Shown: positions 8,891-18,304, counted from the first letter of the stretch. The stretch: DNA of 64,000 nt from Methylobacterium brachiatum (GCF_020523825.1 NZ_JAJALK010000006.1:186001-250000), one strand, 5' to 3'. The notes: generated from the letters alone by a model not told the origin. Made by a program: numbers and translations.

Positions 8891-10162
8891 ATGGACGAGA
8901 CGGCCGATATCGTGGTGGTCGGCGGCGGGATGGTCGGGCTGGCCTGCGCCATCGCGCTCAAGGATCGCGGTCTCGACGTGGTCCTGTGCGATCCCGGCGA
9001 GGCCCGGGCCCGGACCTCCTACGGCAATGCCGGCGTGGTCAGCCGCGGCTCGATCCTGCCGATGTCGAGCCCGGCCCTGTGGGGCAAGCTCCCGGCCTAT
9101 CTGCGCAATGCCGACCGCGGCCTGCGCCTGCATTACAGCCACCTGCCGCGGATCCTGCCCTACACCGCGCATTTCCTGGCGAGCGCCCGGGCCTCGCGCT
9201 GGCGCCGGGCCGCCGCCGCCCTGCTGCCCCTGACCAGCGCCGCCTACCCGGCCCATGAACGGCTGGCCGCCCGGGCCGGCACCAGCGAGCGGCTTCAGCG
9301 GACCGGCTGGCTCAAGGCCTACCGCAGCGAGGCCGCTTTCAAGGCCGCCGCCCTGGAGCGGGAGATCCTCTCCGGGCACGGGGTGGCGTTCGACATCCTC
9401 GACACCGCCGGGATCCGCGATCTGGAGCCGGCTTTGGTCCGCCCCTACGCGCGGGCAATGCTGCTCACCGAGACCGGCTCGGTGCGCGAGCCCGGGCGCC
9501 TCGTCGAGGCCTGCGAGGCCCTGTTCGCGGGCCTCGGCGGAAAACGCCTGCGCGGCAGCGTCGAACGGCTGGCGCCGGAGGCGGAGGGCTGGCGCGTCGT
9601 CACCGAGGCCGGCGCGGTCCGGGCCAAGCAGGTGGTGCTGGCGGCGGGCGCGGCCTCCGGGGCGATCGCCAGGACCCTGGGCTACCGCTTCGCGGTGGCG
9701 GCCGAGCGCGGCTACCATCGCCACTACGCCCTGCACCCGGACAGCCCGCCCCTGACCCGGCCGGTGCTCGATACCGGCGCCGGCTCGATCCTGTCGCCGA
9801 TGGGCGACCACCGGGTGCGGGTGCTCTCCGGCGTCGAGCTCAACGCCCGCCACGCCGAGCCGGACCACACCCAGATCGAAGCCGCCTCCCGCGAGGCCGC
9901 CGGGACCCTGCGGCTGGGCGGCCCCCTCGACAACGAGCCCTGGCTCGGCTCGCGCCCGTCCACCCCCGACGGCATGCCGGTGATCGGCCCGGCGCCCCGC
10001 CACAAGGGCCTGCTCTTCGCCTTCGGCCACGGCCATATCGGCCTGTCGACCGGGCCGATCACCGGGGAGATCGTGGCCGACCTCGCCACCGGGCGGAAAC
10101 CGGCGGTGTCGGTGGCACCCTTCGCGCCCGAGCGCCTGCTCGGCTGGCCGCGTCTGCTCTGA
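8891..10162 (+). CDS. FAD-dependent D-amino-acid dehydrogenase/oxidase (DadA-like)
   Basis: About 424 residues. The N-terminal dinucleotide motif [18 protein letters not shown] binds FAD, and [19 protein letters not shown] closely matches the DadA region following the flavin loop. The C-terminus has [15 protein letters not shown] and [12 protein letters not shown], hallmarks of the DAO superfamily. It probably deaminates D-amino acids (or a related amine) at the membrane face, passing electrons to a quinone. Start choice: ATG at 8891 has GGGA 8 nt upstream; ATG 8882 and TTG 8867 are in-frame alternatives. Confidence 0.85.
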   Translation: MDETADIVVVGGGMVGLACAIALKDRGLDVVLCDPGEARARTSYGNAGVVSRGSILPMSSPALWGKLPAYLRNADRGLRLHYSHLPRILPYTAHFLASARASRWRRAAAALLPLTSAAYPAHERLAARAGTSERLQRTGWLKAYRSEAAFKAAALEREILSGHGVAFDILDTAGIRDLEPALVRPYARAMLLTETGSVREPGRLVEACEALFAGLGGKRLRGSVERLAPEAEGWRVVTEAGAVRAKQVVLAAGAASGAIARTLGYRFAVAAERGYHRHYALHPDSPPLTRPVLDTGAGSILSPMGDHRVRVLSGVELNARHAEPDHTQIEAASREAAGTLRLGGPLDNEPWLGSRPSTPDGMPVIGPAPRHKGLLFAFGHGHIGLSTGPITGEIVADLATGRKPAVSVAPFAPERLLGWPRLL

Positions 10163-10166
10163 GTCG

Positions 10167-10637
10167 CTAGCGCCAATCGTAGGGGTTGTAGGGCTCCAGC
10201 GCGGCCTCGATCCGCCGCAGGGCCGCCGGCTGGCGCTGGAGATCGGCCTCCCGGGCGAGCGCCCGCAGGAAGGCCCGGGGGCCGTGTTCGAGATCCCGGG
10301 CCAGGCCGTCATGGCGCTGGGCCGGCTCGATATGGGGCGGATTGACGGTGACGAGATAGTCGAGCCCGCAGGTCGGCGGGTCGATCCCCAGCCGGTAGCA
10401 GATCTGCACCCGGGCGAAGGGCTCGCCGGGGCGGCGCACCACCCGGTAGCCGCCGCGCGTGAACGCGCCGCCTGTGGCGCGCTCGGCATAAGCGAGCGTC
10501 CCGTCCACCGTGGCGAGGCTGTCGGTGTGCCGGCTGCGCACGAGGTCGATCGCGGCCCGCTCGGTGGGCAGGAACGGCTGTGCGGCGGCCCCGGACGCGA
10601 CCGAGGCGGCGAGCAGAGCGAGGGCGAGAAGTCTCAC
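10167..10637 (-). CDS. Small secreted protein of unknown function, coupled to a collagen-like lipoprotein
   Basis: A 156-residue product with a clear Sec signal peptide ([20 protein letters not shown], cleavage after the AxA). The mature part holds two cysteines ([16 protein letters not shown]) and no domain I recognise. The GTG start at 10637 overlaps the stop of the upstream collagen-like gene in the sequence GTGA, with GAGGAAG just upstream, so translation is probably coupled and the two exported proteins may act together. It converges on the DadA-like gene with a 4-bp gap. Confidence 0.75.
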   Translation of the reverse strand: MRLLALALLAASVASGAAAQPFLPTERAAIDLVRSRHTDSLATVDGTLAYAERATGGAFTRGGYRVVRRPGEPFARVQICYRLGIDPPTCGLDYLVTVNPPHIEPAQRHDGLARDLEHGPRAFLRALAREADLQRQPAALRRIEAALEPYNPYDWR

Positions 10638-11050
10638 GGCTTCCTCATGCAGACGGCGACCGGCTCGGCATCCTTGGCGGCCTTGGCGGTCATGTCGAGG
10701 CAGCCGACCGTGGCCACGCCGTCGGTGACGGTCACGGACGGCACCACCGCCATGCCCCGGCAATAGGCGCCGATCAGCACCTCGTCGCGATGGCAGGCCA
10801 CGTCGAGCCGGATCAGCGTGTTCATCGCCGGTCCCGGAGGACCGGCAGCGCCCGCCGGCCCGCGATCCCCCGCGGGGCCGCGCTCGCCGGTGGCGCCGTT
10901 CAGGCCCGGCGGCCCCTGCGGCCCCGGAGGGCCCGGCTCGCCCTTCGGACCGGGCGGCCCGGCAGGCCCCGGCTTCGGCGCGTCGCAGCCGGCAAGCGCC
11001 AGCGCCGCGATCAGCCCCGAGACGAGCGCGGCCTTACCAGGGGACGTCAT
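10634..11050 (-). CDS. Collagen-like lipoprotein (Gly-X-Y repeats)
   Basis: A 138-residue precursor with a lipoprotein signal ending in the lipobox LALAGC (Cys22). Directly after it come 16 uninterrupted Gly-X-Y triplets rich in proline ([34 protein letters not shown]), then a non-collagenous C-terminal domain of about 65 residues with four cysteines. Bacterial collagen-like proteins form triple helices; here the tail could trimerise and carry a binding head on the outer or inner membrane. The function of the C-terminal domain is unknown. The stop overlaps the next gene's start. Confidence 0.85.
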   Translation of the reverse strand: MTSPGKAALVSGLIAALALAGCDAPKPGPAGPPGPKGEPGPPGPQGPPGLNGATGERGPAGDRGPAGAAGPPGPAMNTLIRLDVACHRDEVLIGAYCRGMAVVPSVTVTDGVATVGCLDMTAKAAKDAEPVAVCMRKP

Positions 11051-11238
11051 GCGGTTCTCCGGCCGGATGCCGTCGACGAAGTGGCGCCGGGGGGCCGGGC
11101 GTCAATGGCAGCGCGTCGCCGCGCAGACCCCACGCTCGACCGATGCACACAACCCCAAGTAGAATACTTGAACTCATCGTGATCTGCTTGGTCGGATTAA
11201 GTGTTTCGCAAAAGATTGGCCGCACATGACGGCATCAC

Positions 11239-11898
11239 ATGGTCTTCGTGCGGCAATCTGAGTCAATGACTCGACGAGTACAAATAGTCCCACGAGCGAA
11301 ACCTACCTCAGGTTGCCTCCTGACGCGCCTGCGGCGGGATGCGGGCGGCGCGGCCGCTGTGGAATTCGCTCTGGTTGCCCTGCCGTTCCTGGCGCTGGTC
11401 GGGGCCGTCTTCCAGATCGCGTTCCAGATCTGGGCGACCCAGAACTTCGACCGCGCCCTGCAGAACGCGGTCCGGTCGATCTTCACCGGGCAGTTCCAGA
11501 ACGCCAATGCCGCACAGACCGAGGCCGCCACGATGCTGGCGGCGCTGAAGACCACGATGTGCGGCACCGGCGCCGGCACCATCCCGACGGTGTTCAATTG
11601 CCAGGCCGTCAAGATCGACGTGTCCACCGCCGGCACGATGGCCGGTGCCAGCGCCGCGACGCCGGTCAACGCCACCACGGGCACCTGGACCACCGGATTC
11701 GGCTCGAACTACGCCTGCGCCAAGCCCGGCACGATCGTGATCGTGACCGCGGCGGTGCAGTTCCCGACCCTGTTCAATCTGATGGGCCTCAGCACCAAGG
11801 CGTTCACCAGCGGCGCCGGCGCCGGATCGAGCCTGCTCACCTCCACGGCGGTGTTCCGGACCGAGCCCTACCAGGTCACCGGGCAGAACCCGTGCTGA
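11239..11898 (+). CDS. TadE-family pilus assembly protein
   Basis: Flp/Tad pilus minor pseudopilin. After a short basic leader comes the TadE signature RRDAGGAAAVEFALVALPFLALVGAVFQIAFQ-type segment (about residues 33-65): a Gly-Ala-x-x-VEF motif leading into one transmembrane helix, followed by a periplasmic domain with a Cys pair. The ATG at 11239 is listed; ATG at 11266 would drop nine residues and is equally possible. It heads a three-gene TadE-TadE-TadG operon, with its stop overlapping the next start. Confidence 0.83.
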   Translation: MVFVRQSESMTRRVQIVPRAKPTSGCLLTRLRRDAGGAAAVEFALVALPFLALVGAVFQIAFQIWATQNFDRALQNAVRSIFTGQFQNANAAQTEAATMLAALKTTMCGTGAGTIPTVFNCQAVKIDVSTAGTMAGASAATPVNATTGTWTTGFGSNYACAKPGTIVIVTAAVQFPTLFNLMGLSTKAFTSGAGAGSSLLTSTAVFRTEPYQVTGQNPC

Positions 11899-12539
11899 GC
11901 CGCCTGGTCCGCAGGACGGCGGGGCTGCGCCGGGACCGGCGCGGCAGCGCGCTCACGGAATTCGCCGTGATCCTGCCGGTCCTGCTGGCGATCTGGGCCG
12001 GGATGACCGAGCTCGCCCACGCCATCGACGAGTGGCGCAAGCTGACCCTGCTCGCCCGGACCGTCGCCGACCTGACCGCGCAGGGCGACACGCAGAACCC
12101 GATCAGCCCGGCGCTGATGACCGACATCGTCGCCTCCGCCGCCAAGGTGATGCGCCCGTTCGACACCAGCAAGGTCCAGATCGTCGTCAGCGCGATGGGC
12201 GTCGACCTGAAGCGGCTGAACCTCCTGCCGCAGGTCTGCTCCAGCGTGGCCAACGGCAACGCCAAGCCGCGGTCGACGGGCACCGCCACCGACCTGCTCG
12301 TGCCCGCGGGCTACCAGACTTCGGGCATGCGCTACGTGCTGGCCGAGGTGAGCATCAGCTACACGCCGATGATCGGCTCCGCCCTGGTCAAGCTGGTCAA
12401 GGGCGTCGGCAACACGATCACCCTCTCGGCCTCCGTCCCGTGGCCGACCCGCGGCGGCACGACCTACGGGTCGAACACCTACACCGAGGTCATTCTACCG
12501 GGCACCACCCAGAAGGCCTGCGATGCCCCGTTACTCTGA
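11892..12539 (+). CDS. Second TadE/TadG-like pilus assembly protein
   Basis: A 215-residue protein with the TadE pattern RRDRRGSALTEFAVILPV followed by a single helix (LLAIWAGMTELAHAI) and an exported domain. The GTG at 11892 overlaps the end of the upstream TadE gene, implying coupled translation. It probably works with its two neighbours as minor components that prime or anchor the Flp pilus. Confidence 0.8.
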   Translation: MLSRLVRRTAGLRRDRRGSALTEFAVILPVLLAIWAGMTELAHAIDEWRKLTLLARTVADLTAQGDTQNPISPALMTDIVASAAKVMRPFDTSKVQIVVSAMGVDLKRLNLLPQVCSSVANGNAKPRSTGTATDLLVPAGYQTSGMRYVLAEVSISYTPMIGSALVKLVKGVGNTITLSASVPWPTRGGTTYGSNTYTEVILPGTTQKACDAPLL

Positions 12540-14235
12540 TCGCGCCCGCCGGCCGGGGTCGCCCGGCTTCGCGCGGGAACGCGGCGGCAACGTCGCGATC
12601 CTGTTCGCCTTCCTGAGCGTGCCGATGCTGATGTTCACCGGCGCGGCGATCGATTACGGCTTCGCGACCCGGCTGGAGACCAAGCTGCAGGCCGCGACCG
12701 ACGCGACCGCGCTGCTCCTGTGCCAGACGCCGCTGACCACCTCGAACGCCGACCTCAACCGGATGGCGCAGGCGGCGATGAACGGCGCCATGGGGGCGTC
12801 CGACCTCGTGGTCGACACGCTGGCGATCACCAGCAATCCGCGCCAGATCACCCTGACCGCCCACAAGCTCTCGACCGTGTTCTTCGGCAAGGTGACCGGG
12901 ACGAACCGCATCAACCCGGGCGCCACCGCGCAATGCGCCACGCCCCTGCCCAAGACCTTCGAGATCGCGCTGGTCCTCGACAATACCGGATCGATGGCGG
13001 CCTCGAGCGGCGGCCAATCGAAGCTGCAGGCGGTGCAGAGCGCGGCCACCGACTTCATCAATTACGTCTACACCAACGCGGCCTTCTCCAGCGCGACCCG
13101 GGTCTCGATCGTGCCGTTCGCCGGCGCCGTGGCGGTCGATCCGGTGACCAATCGCTATGCCGGCTGGATCGACCAGACCGGGAAATCCAGCCTCCACTGG
13201 ACCAATGTCCTATCTGCCAGCGGATCGGGCTTCGCCAGCCGGTTCGACATCTTCGCCAAGCTGCAGGCCGCCAATTCTGGCTGGGGCTGGGCGGGATGCC
13301 TGGAAACGTTGCCTTACCCGCTCAACGTCCAGGACGGCGCGCCGACAGCGGCGAACAAGGATTCTTATTTTGTCCCCCTGTTCTCGCCGGATGAGCCGGG
13401 GGACGCTAGCAGCGGATACAGAGATTTCAGCGATAGCAGCGGCAGCTATCGATCGTACAATAGTTACATCGACGACGATACCAGCAGTTCCGGCGGCGCC
13501 TGCCCCGTCAAGGGCTTGTCGTACGACGCCGCGCTTGGTCGGGCCTGCAAGTACACCAGCCCCCGCAACGCCACGTCCAACAGCTATCTCGGGATCCCGA
13601 ACGGGCCGAATTTCGGCTGCACCACGAGGCCGCTCCTGCCCCTGACGAACGACACCGGCGCCCTGAAGGGCCTGATCAACAACATGGCGCCCCTTGGCGC
13701 GACCAACATCCACGAGGGCTTCATGTGGGGGTGGCGGACGCTCTCGCCGAAGAGCGTCTTCGCGGGGACCAGCACGCCCGCGGCCTACGCGCCGGCGTCG
13801 AACGCCTCGAATTCGACGAGCATCAACAAGATCATCATCCTAATGACCGACGGCACCAACAGTTGGTCGACCAACGCGAGCGCCCCCACCGGATCGCTCT
13901 ATTTCGCCGCCGGTTATTTCCAGAACGCCAATGACACGAGCGCGAACGTGCGTCTGCCGCCCAACAACCAGAACGTGAAGGACACGACGTCCGCCCGCAA
14001 CGCGCTGGACGCCCTCACGGCGGAGGCCTGCCGGAACGCCAAGGCCGTCAACATCGCGATCTACACGATCGGCTTCAGCGTCCCCTCCGACCCGATCGAC
14101 GCCGCGGGACAGACGCTCCTGCGAAACTGCGCCACGAATCCGGGTCAGTTCTACCTGGCCAACACCTCGGACGACCTGATCAAGGCGTTCAAGCAGATCC
14201 AGGCGAGCATCGGCGCGCTGCGGCTGACGCAATAG
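12523..14235 (+). CDS. TadG-like protein with von Willebrand A domain
   Basis: A 570-residue protein. The N-terminus has the TadG pattern RGGNVAILFAFLSVPMLMF with one membrane helix and an ATKLQ-type segment; a large extracytoplasmic vWA domain follows. The MIDAS-like motif is DNTGS (residues 153-157), and MTDGTNSW lies near residue 440. A Ser/Tyr/Asp-rich insertion (roughly residues 285-330) interrupts the vWA domain. It overlaps the preceding gene by 17 bp and closes the operon. No flp, cpaB/C/E/F or tadA/B/C gene is nearby, so the rest of the pilus machine must be elsewhere. Confidence 0.85.
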   Translation: MPRYSDRARRPGSPGFARERGGNVAILFAFLSVPMLMFTGAAIDYGFATRLETKLQAATDATALLLCQTPLTTSNADLNRMAQAAMNGAMGASDLVVDTLAITSNPRQITLTAHKLSTVFFGKVTGTNRINPGATAQCATPLPKTFEIALVLDNTGSMAASSGGQSKLQAVQSAATDFINYVYTNAAFSSATRVSIVPFAGAVAVDPVTNRYAGWIDQTGKSSLHWTNVLSASGSGFASRFDIFAKLQAANSGWGWAGCLETLPYPLNVQDGAPTAANKDSYFVPLFSPDEPGDASSGYRDFSDSSGSYRSYNSYIDDDTSSSGGACPVKGLSYDAALGRACKYTSPRNATSNSYLGIPNGPNFGCTTRPLLPLTNDTGALKGLINNMAPLGATNIHEGFMWGWRTLSPKSVFAGTSTPAAYAPASNASNSTSINKIIILMTDGTNSWSTNASAPTGSLYFAAGYFQNANDTSANVRLPPNNQNVKDTTSARNALDALTAEACRNAKAVNIAIYTIGFSVPSDPIDAAGQTLLRNCATNPGQFYLANTSDDLIKAFKQIQASIGALRLTQ

Positions 14236-14328
14236 GCGACGCGGTCGGACAATCCGGGCGGCGGGTCGAGGCCACCCGGGGATCGCGCGCCGCCTCCGGT
14301 TGCTTCCCGGCACAAACAAGGGCGACGC

Positions 14329-14350
14329 GCGCCGGAATGCGCTCCGGCGC
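14329..14350. terminator. Hairpin between converging tadG and dksA
   Basis: GCGCCGGA, 6 nt, TCCGGCGC: a perfect 8-bp stem between two converging genes. No T-run follows on either strand, so intrinsic termination is only possible. Confidence 0.35.
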
Positions 14351-14367
14351 CGGGCCGGAGCCGCCCC

Positions 14368-14787
14368 TCAATCGTCCCGATAGACCTTCTCGCGGCGCTC
14401 GTGCCGCTCCTGGGCTTCGAGCGACAGGGTCGCGATCGGCCGGGCGTCGAGGCGGCGGAGGGAGATCGGCTCGCCGGTCTCCTCGCAATAGCCGTAGGAC
14501 CCGTCCTCGAGGCGGGCCAGGGCCGCGTCGATCTTGCCGGTGAGCTTGCGCTGCCGGTCGCGGGCCCGCAGCTCGATCGCCCGGTCGGTCTCCGACGAGG
14601 CGCGGTCCGCCAGATCGGGGTGGTTCTCGTTCTCGCTCTGCAGAGCGACCAGCGTGTCCTGCGCCTCGCGCAGGATGTCGCTCTTCCAGCTCAGGAGCTT
14701 GCGCCGGAAGTACTCGCGCTGCCGGTCGTTCATGAAGGGCTCGTCGTCGGACGGGACGTAGCCGTCCTCCAGCGTCACCTTCGCCAT
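14368..14787 (-). CDS. dksA: RNA polymerase-binding transcription factor DksA (low-cysteine type)
   Basis: A 139-residue coiled-coil protein that enters the RNA polymerase secondary channel and cooperates with ppGpp in the stringent response. The segment DRQREYFRRKLLSWKSDIL begins the coiled coil, and SYGYCEETGEPISLRRLDA marks the degenerate zinc-finger region. Only one of the four zinc-ligand cysteines of E. coli DksA remains, as is common in alphaproteobacterial DksA, so zinc is probably not bound. AGGG lies just upstream of the ATG. Confidence 0.9.
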   Translation of the reverse strand: MAKVTLEDGYVPSDDEPFMNDRQREYFRRKLLSWKSDILREAQDTLVALQSENENHPDLADRASSETDRAIELRARDRQRKLTGKIDAALARLEDGSYGYCEETGEPISLRRLDARPIATLSLEAQERHERREKVYRDD

Positions 14788-14958
14788 GCGTCACCCTCGC
14801 TGGATCATAACCGCCCACCAGGGGATGGCCGGTGCGCGGCGATAACGTGAGGTGCCGTATAGTCGAGGTGCGTAATCGCGACAACGCGCAGCGTTGCAGG
14901 GCTCGGAACTTGTCTCGAATGCGTTCGCACCTGAGGCAAACAAGCCACGGTCTAGGGC

Positions 14959-15975
14959 TTATTCTGCTGCACGCCTGCGCAATCTGACGATCGCCGCGGC
15001 GATCTCGTCCGTCAGCGATCGGGCGAGCGGCAGCCGATAATGAGTCTGGTCGAAGAACAGATCGGGGTCGGCGGCCTGCGGGTGCCGATCACGGCCCTCG
15101 ACGACCGTGCTCAGCGGATGCACGGCGAGCGCCGAGCGCACCTCGGCGCGGCACGCGGCCTCGGCCGCCGCCCGGGGGCTGCCGGCCGGCGGCTCGGCCC
15201 GGGCGTAGACGGGCGGGAAGACCAGGACCACGGCGGTCTCGGCCGGGACCCGCGCCAGCTCGGTGCGCAACCGGTCGCCCACCGGGAACGGGCCACCATG
15301 ATGCGGCTCGGGCTCGGGACCGACGGGACGTTCGAGCGCGGCCTTCTTGGCCGGGTCGCGGCCGAACCCCTGGCTCAGATAGTTCGACTCGTAGTCCCAC
15401 CAGCCGTCGGCGGCGGCCTGCTTCCGGCGCGGGTTCAGCAGCCAGCCGAGGCGGTTGATCGTCTCCTGCGCGGCGGTGAAGCGCAGCAGGCCCTTGAGGT
15501 AGGCGGGCCAGTCGCCGACCAGCCAGTACGGGAAGCCGTGCTCGCTCGGGAAGCTGGGGTCGTCGGAGCACCAGAACGCGTCGGACGAGAGCACGATCGC
15601 CTCGGGTCTGGCGTGGTGCTTCAGATACCAGTCCAGCAGCGCGAATTGCTCGGACGGGCCGGTCGCCGGCACCGAGAGCTGCACGAACGGGATGCCGGTC
15701 AGCCGGGTCAGGGCCGCCGGCTCGATCAGCTGGATGTGGGAATTGCCGATCACCGCCCCCGCATAGGCCGGGTCGCGGCCGCGCAACGCCGAGGCGGTAC
15801 GCGGGCCCTGGGGGCGGACGGCCCCGCGGGACAACAGGGTCGAGCGGCCGGTGTCGTAGGGATCGACCAGCACCGCCAGGCCGAGATAGGCCGCGGACAG
15901 ACCGACCATCGCCAGCAGCACGGTGCGGACGAAAGCGCGCCAGGCCCGGTCCTGTGGGGGGTGAGCGAGCGCCAT
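14959..15975 (-). CDS. AlgX/DltD-like partner of an MBOAT acyltransferase
   Basis: A 338-residue protein with one N-terminal membrane helix (VRTVLLAMVGLSAAYLGLAVL) and an exported domain. GNSHIQLIEP is reminiscent of the GDSH block of SGNH-like hydrolases, and FFDQTHYRLPLA near the C-terminus carries the Asp-x-x-His pair. It follows the AlgI-like gene by 2 bp. In such pairs MBOAT passes an acyl group across the membrane and the SGNH-like partner puts it on a surface polysaccharide; the polymer here is unknown. An 827-residue open frame continues upstream but overlaps the MBOAT gene in another frame, so I start at ATG 15975. Confidence 0.75.
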   Translation of the reverse strand: MALAHPPQDRAWRAFVRTVLLAMVGLSAAYLGLAVLVDPYDTGRSTLLSRGAVRPQGPRTASALRGRDPAYAGAVIGNSHIQLIEPAALTRLTGIPFVQLSVPATGPSEQFALLDWYLKHHARPEAIVLSSDAFWCSDDPSFPSEHGFPYWLVGDWPAYLKGLLRFTAAQETINRLGWLLNPRRKQAAADGWWDYESNYLSQGFGRDPAKKAALERPVGPEPEPHHGGPFPVGDRLRTELARVPAETAVVLVFPPVYARAEPPAGSPRAAAEAACRAEVRSALAVHPLSTVVEGRDRHPQAADPDLFFDQTHYRLPLARSLTDEIAAAIVRLRRRAAE

Positions 15976-15977
15976 CC

Positions 15978-17351
15978 TCAGAACTGGAAGTAGATGAACT
16001 CGTAATTCGCATCGTCCCCGATCTTCAGGAGGACGACGACGAACAGGAGCGCGAAGCCGAAGGCCAGGATGCGTCTGGGCGGCAGGCGGTGCACCGCGGC
16101 CCAGGCGGTCGGGCCGACCGTGGCGACCAGGGCCGCCACCGCGATGGTGCGCCACTTGAAGCCCGAACCGTGGGGCGCGAGGCCGAACAGGCCCTTGAAG
16201 ATCAGCAGCGCCGCCTCGAAGCTGGTCGCCCGGAACAGCACCCAGGTCAGCATCACGAACAGGCTGGTGAGCAGCCAGCCGAGGGGGGCCGGCACGCTCA
16301 AGCGCGCCCGTCGGGCCAGGACCCCGGCGCCGAGGCCGAGCCCGTGGAGGGCGCCCCAGGCCAGGAAGGTCAGCCCGGCCCCGTGCCACAGGCCGCCCAG
16401 CGTCATGGTGGCGGCGAGCGCCTCGACCTGCCGCTTCAGGCCGCGCCGGTTCCCGCCCATGGGGATGTAGAGGTAGTCGCGCAGGAACCGCGACAGGGTC
16501 ATGTGCCAGCGCCGCCAGAAGTCGCGCAGCGAGGTGGCGCGATAGGGCGCATCGAAATTCTGCGGCAGGACCAGCCCGAACAGCAGCGCGATGCCGAGCG
16601 CCATGTCGGTGTAGCCGGAGAAGTCGAAATAGATCTGGAAGGTGAAGCCCAGGGTCGCCTGCCAGGCCTCCGCGACGGTGATCACCTTGCCGGCGGCGGC
16701 CGCCTGGAACACCGGATTCACGTAGGCCGCGAGCGGATCGCCCAGAAACACCTTCTTGGCGAGACCCACCGTGAGCAGCATCAACCCGCGGGCGAAGCGC
16801 TCGGCGGCGTCGGGCCGCGCGTAGGGCTGCTCGTCGAACTGGTGCATGATCTCGCTCCAGCGCACGAGCGGGCCGGCGAGAACCTGCGGGAAGAAGGCGA
16901 TGTAGAGGGCGTACTTGGTCAGCCCGAAGGCCGGCGCCCGGCCGGACCGCAGGTCGGCGAGATACATGATGTGGTGGAAGGTGAAGAACGAGATGCCGAG
17001 CGGCAGGGCCAGCCCGAGCCGCGGCGCCTCCAGCCCCGGGATCAGGTTGGCGAGGTCGGCGAAGAAGTCGAGATACTTGAACAGCCCGAGCAGGACGAGG
17101 TTGGCGGCGATCGCCCCCGGGATCAGCCAGCGCCCGGGCCGGCGCCGGTAGAGGCGGGCCACGCACCAGTTCGCCAGGATCGAGCCGGCGAGCAGCGGCA
17201 CGAACCGGACATCCCACCAGCCATAGAAGACGAAGGACAGGACGACGAGCAGCGGCAGCCGCCAGGCCGGGGCCGCGCGCGCCACCAGCGCGTGCAGGAT
17301 CAGCGCGGCCGGCAGGAAGGCGAGGAGGAAGACGAAGGAGTTGAACAGCAT
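15978..17351 (-). CDS. MBOAT-family O-acyltransferase (AlgI-like)
   Basis: A 457-residue polytopic membrane enzyme that probably transfers acetyl groups across the cytoplasmic membrane for O-acetylation of an exported polysaccharide. It contains the MBOAT signature regions YFDFSGYTDMALGIALL, LRDFWRRWHMTLSRFLRDYL and the catalytic His in GGLWHGAGLTFLAWG (about residue 325). The length fits AlgI. It is followed closely by the exported partner gene; no alginate or cellulose genes are near. Confidence 0.9.
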   Translation of the reverse strand: MLFNSFVFLLAFLPAALILHALVARAAPAWRLPLLVVLSFVFYGWWDVRFVPLLAGSILANWCVARLYRRRPGRWLIPGAIAANLVLLGLFKYLDFFADLANLIPGLEAPRLGLALPLGISFFTFHHIMYLADLRSGRAPAFGLTKYALYIAFFPQVLAGPLVRWSEIMHQFDEQPYARPDAAERFARGLMLLTVGLAKKVFLGDPLAAYVNPVFQAAAAGKVITVAEAWQATLGFTFQIYFDFSGYTDMALGIALLFGLVLPQNFDAPYRATSLRDFWRRWHMTLSRFLRDYLYIPMGGNRRGLKRQVEALAATMTLGGLWHGAGLTFLAWGALHGLGLGAGVLARRARLSVPAPLGWLLTSLFVMLTWVLFRATSFEAALLIFKGLFGLAPHGSGFKWRTIAVAALVATVGPTAWAAVHRLPPRRILAFGFALLFVVVLLKIGDDANYEFIYFQF

Positions 17352-17609
17352 CGGGCGGGGCGGCGCGCAGGGGAAGGATGGGCCGCCGGTCTCTCCGGGC
17401 GCGAGGCGCCCGCCTTGTCGGGGATCGCGGCGTGCCCGTCAATCGCGGGATTCCGGCCTCGGGCGCGGATCGCGGGTGGAGGCTGCGCCGGCCCCGTCAT
17501 GAAGTGGGGTCGCAGCGTGAGACCGGAGCCGCTGCGCCACGGTCCCGATTGTCCGTCGGTCGCCAAGATTCTAACGTATCAACATTTCTGTCGCCCAGGA
17601 GGGCCGGGC

Positions 17610-17864
17610 ATGACCGTCACCACCCTGTCCAGTCGCGCGTTCCAGCAGAACGCCAACCAAGCGCAGAAGGCCGCCGAGCACGGCCCGGTCTTCATCACGC
17701 GGCGCGGCGAGCCGGTGCAGGTGCTCTTGAGCATCGAGGAGTATCGGCGGCTCACGGGGCAGCGCCGCAGCCTCGTCGAGGCGCTGTCGAAGCCCGGGCT
17801 TTCGGAGATCGCGCTGGATATCCCCACGGCCAGCGACCTGCCGCGGGCGGCGGATCTGTCGTGA
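17610..17864 (+). CDS. Phd/YefM-family antitoxin
   Basis: An 84-residue antitoxin that should bind its own promoter and neutralise the PIN toxin downstream. The N-terminal Phd/YefM fold is visible in TLSSRAFQQNANQAQKAA and VFITRRGEPVQVLLSIEEYRR. AGGAGG lies 7 nt upstream of the ATG at 17610. Its TGA stop overlaps the toxin's GTG start in GTGA, the usual coupled layout that favours antitoxin synthesis. Confidence 0.9.
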   Translation: MTVTTLSSRAFQQNANQAQKAAEHGPVFITRRGEPVQVLLSIEEYRRLTGQRRSLVEALSKPGLSEIALDIPTASDLPRAADLS

Positions 17865-18304
17865 CGTTCCTGCTGGACACGAACGTCGTGTCCGAACTGC
17901 GCAAGGTCGGTGACGGCCGGGCGGATCCCAACGTGGTGCGCTGGCTTTCGGCCCAGGATGCGGATCGCTTCTACCTCTCGGCGATCACCGTGATGGAGCT
18001 GGACCTCGGCATCCGCCTGGCCGAGCGGCGCGACCCGGCCCAGGGCGCGCATCTGCGCGCCTGGATGAACGAACAGGTCCTGCCGGAATTCTCCGGGCGA
18101 ATCCTGCCCGTCGACACGGCGGTGGCCCTGCGCTGCGCGGCCCTCCACGTCCCGAACCCGCGGCCCGAACGGGATTCGCTGATCGCCGCGACGGCTCTGG
18201 TGCACGCGATGACGGTGGTCACCCGCAACGGAGTGGATTTCGCTCCGACGGGGGTGCGGATCCTCGATCCCTGGACCAGCCGCCCGTCGGTCCCGGGCGG
18301 CTAA
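17861..18304 (+). CDS. PIN-domain toxin (VapC/FitB-like)
   Basis: A 147-residue PIN-domain ribonuclease, expected to cleave RNA in a Mg-dependent way when freed from its antitoxin. The four acidic residues are present: Asp6 in LLDTNVVSE, Glu47 in VMELDLG, Asp85 in PVDTAVALRC and Asp105 in ERDSLIAATA. The GTG start at 17861 overlaps the antitoxin stop. The arrangement with NVVSE and LDLGIR resembles the FitB/VapC subgroup. All catalytic positions are intact, so it is probably functional. Confidence 0.9.
   Translation: MTFLLDTNVVSELRKVGDGRADPNVVRWLSAQDADRFYLSAITVMELDLGIRLAERRDPAQGAHLRAWMNEQVLPEFSGRILPVDTAVALRCAALHVPNPRPERDSLIAATALVHAMTVVTRNGVDFAPTGVRILDPWTSRPSVPGG

Noticed and set aside
7400..10489. 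A 1029-residue minus-strand frame
   Set aside because: Only the C-terminal 446 residues are GltX. The upstream part is antisense to the DadA-like gene and has shadow-type composition.
14885..14915. GGAAC and CGTT boxes resembling an alphaproteobacterial EcfG promoter
   Set aside because: The spacing is only 12 nt, too short for the 16-17 nt expected.
14959..17442. An 827-residue minus-strand frame
   Set aside because: Only the last 338 residues are a real gene. The rest overlaps the MBOAT gene in another frame.
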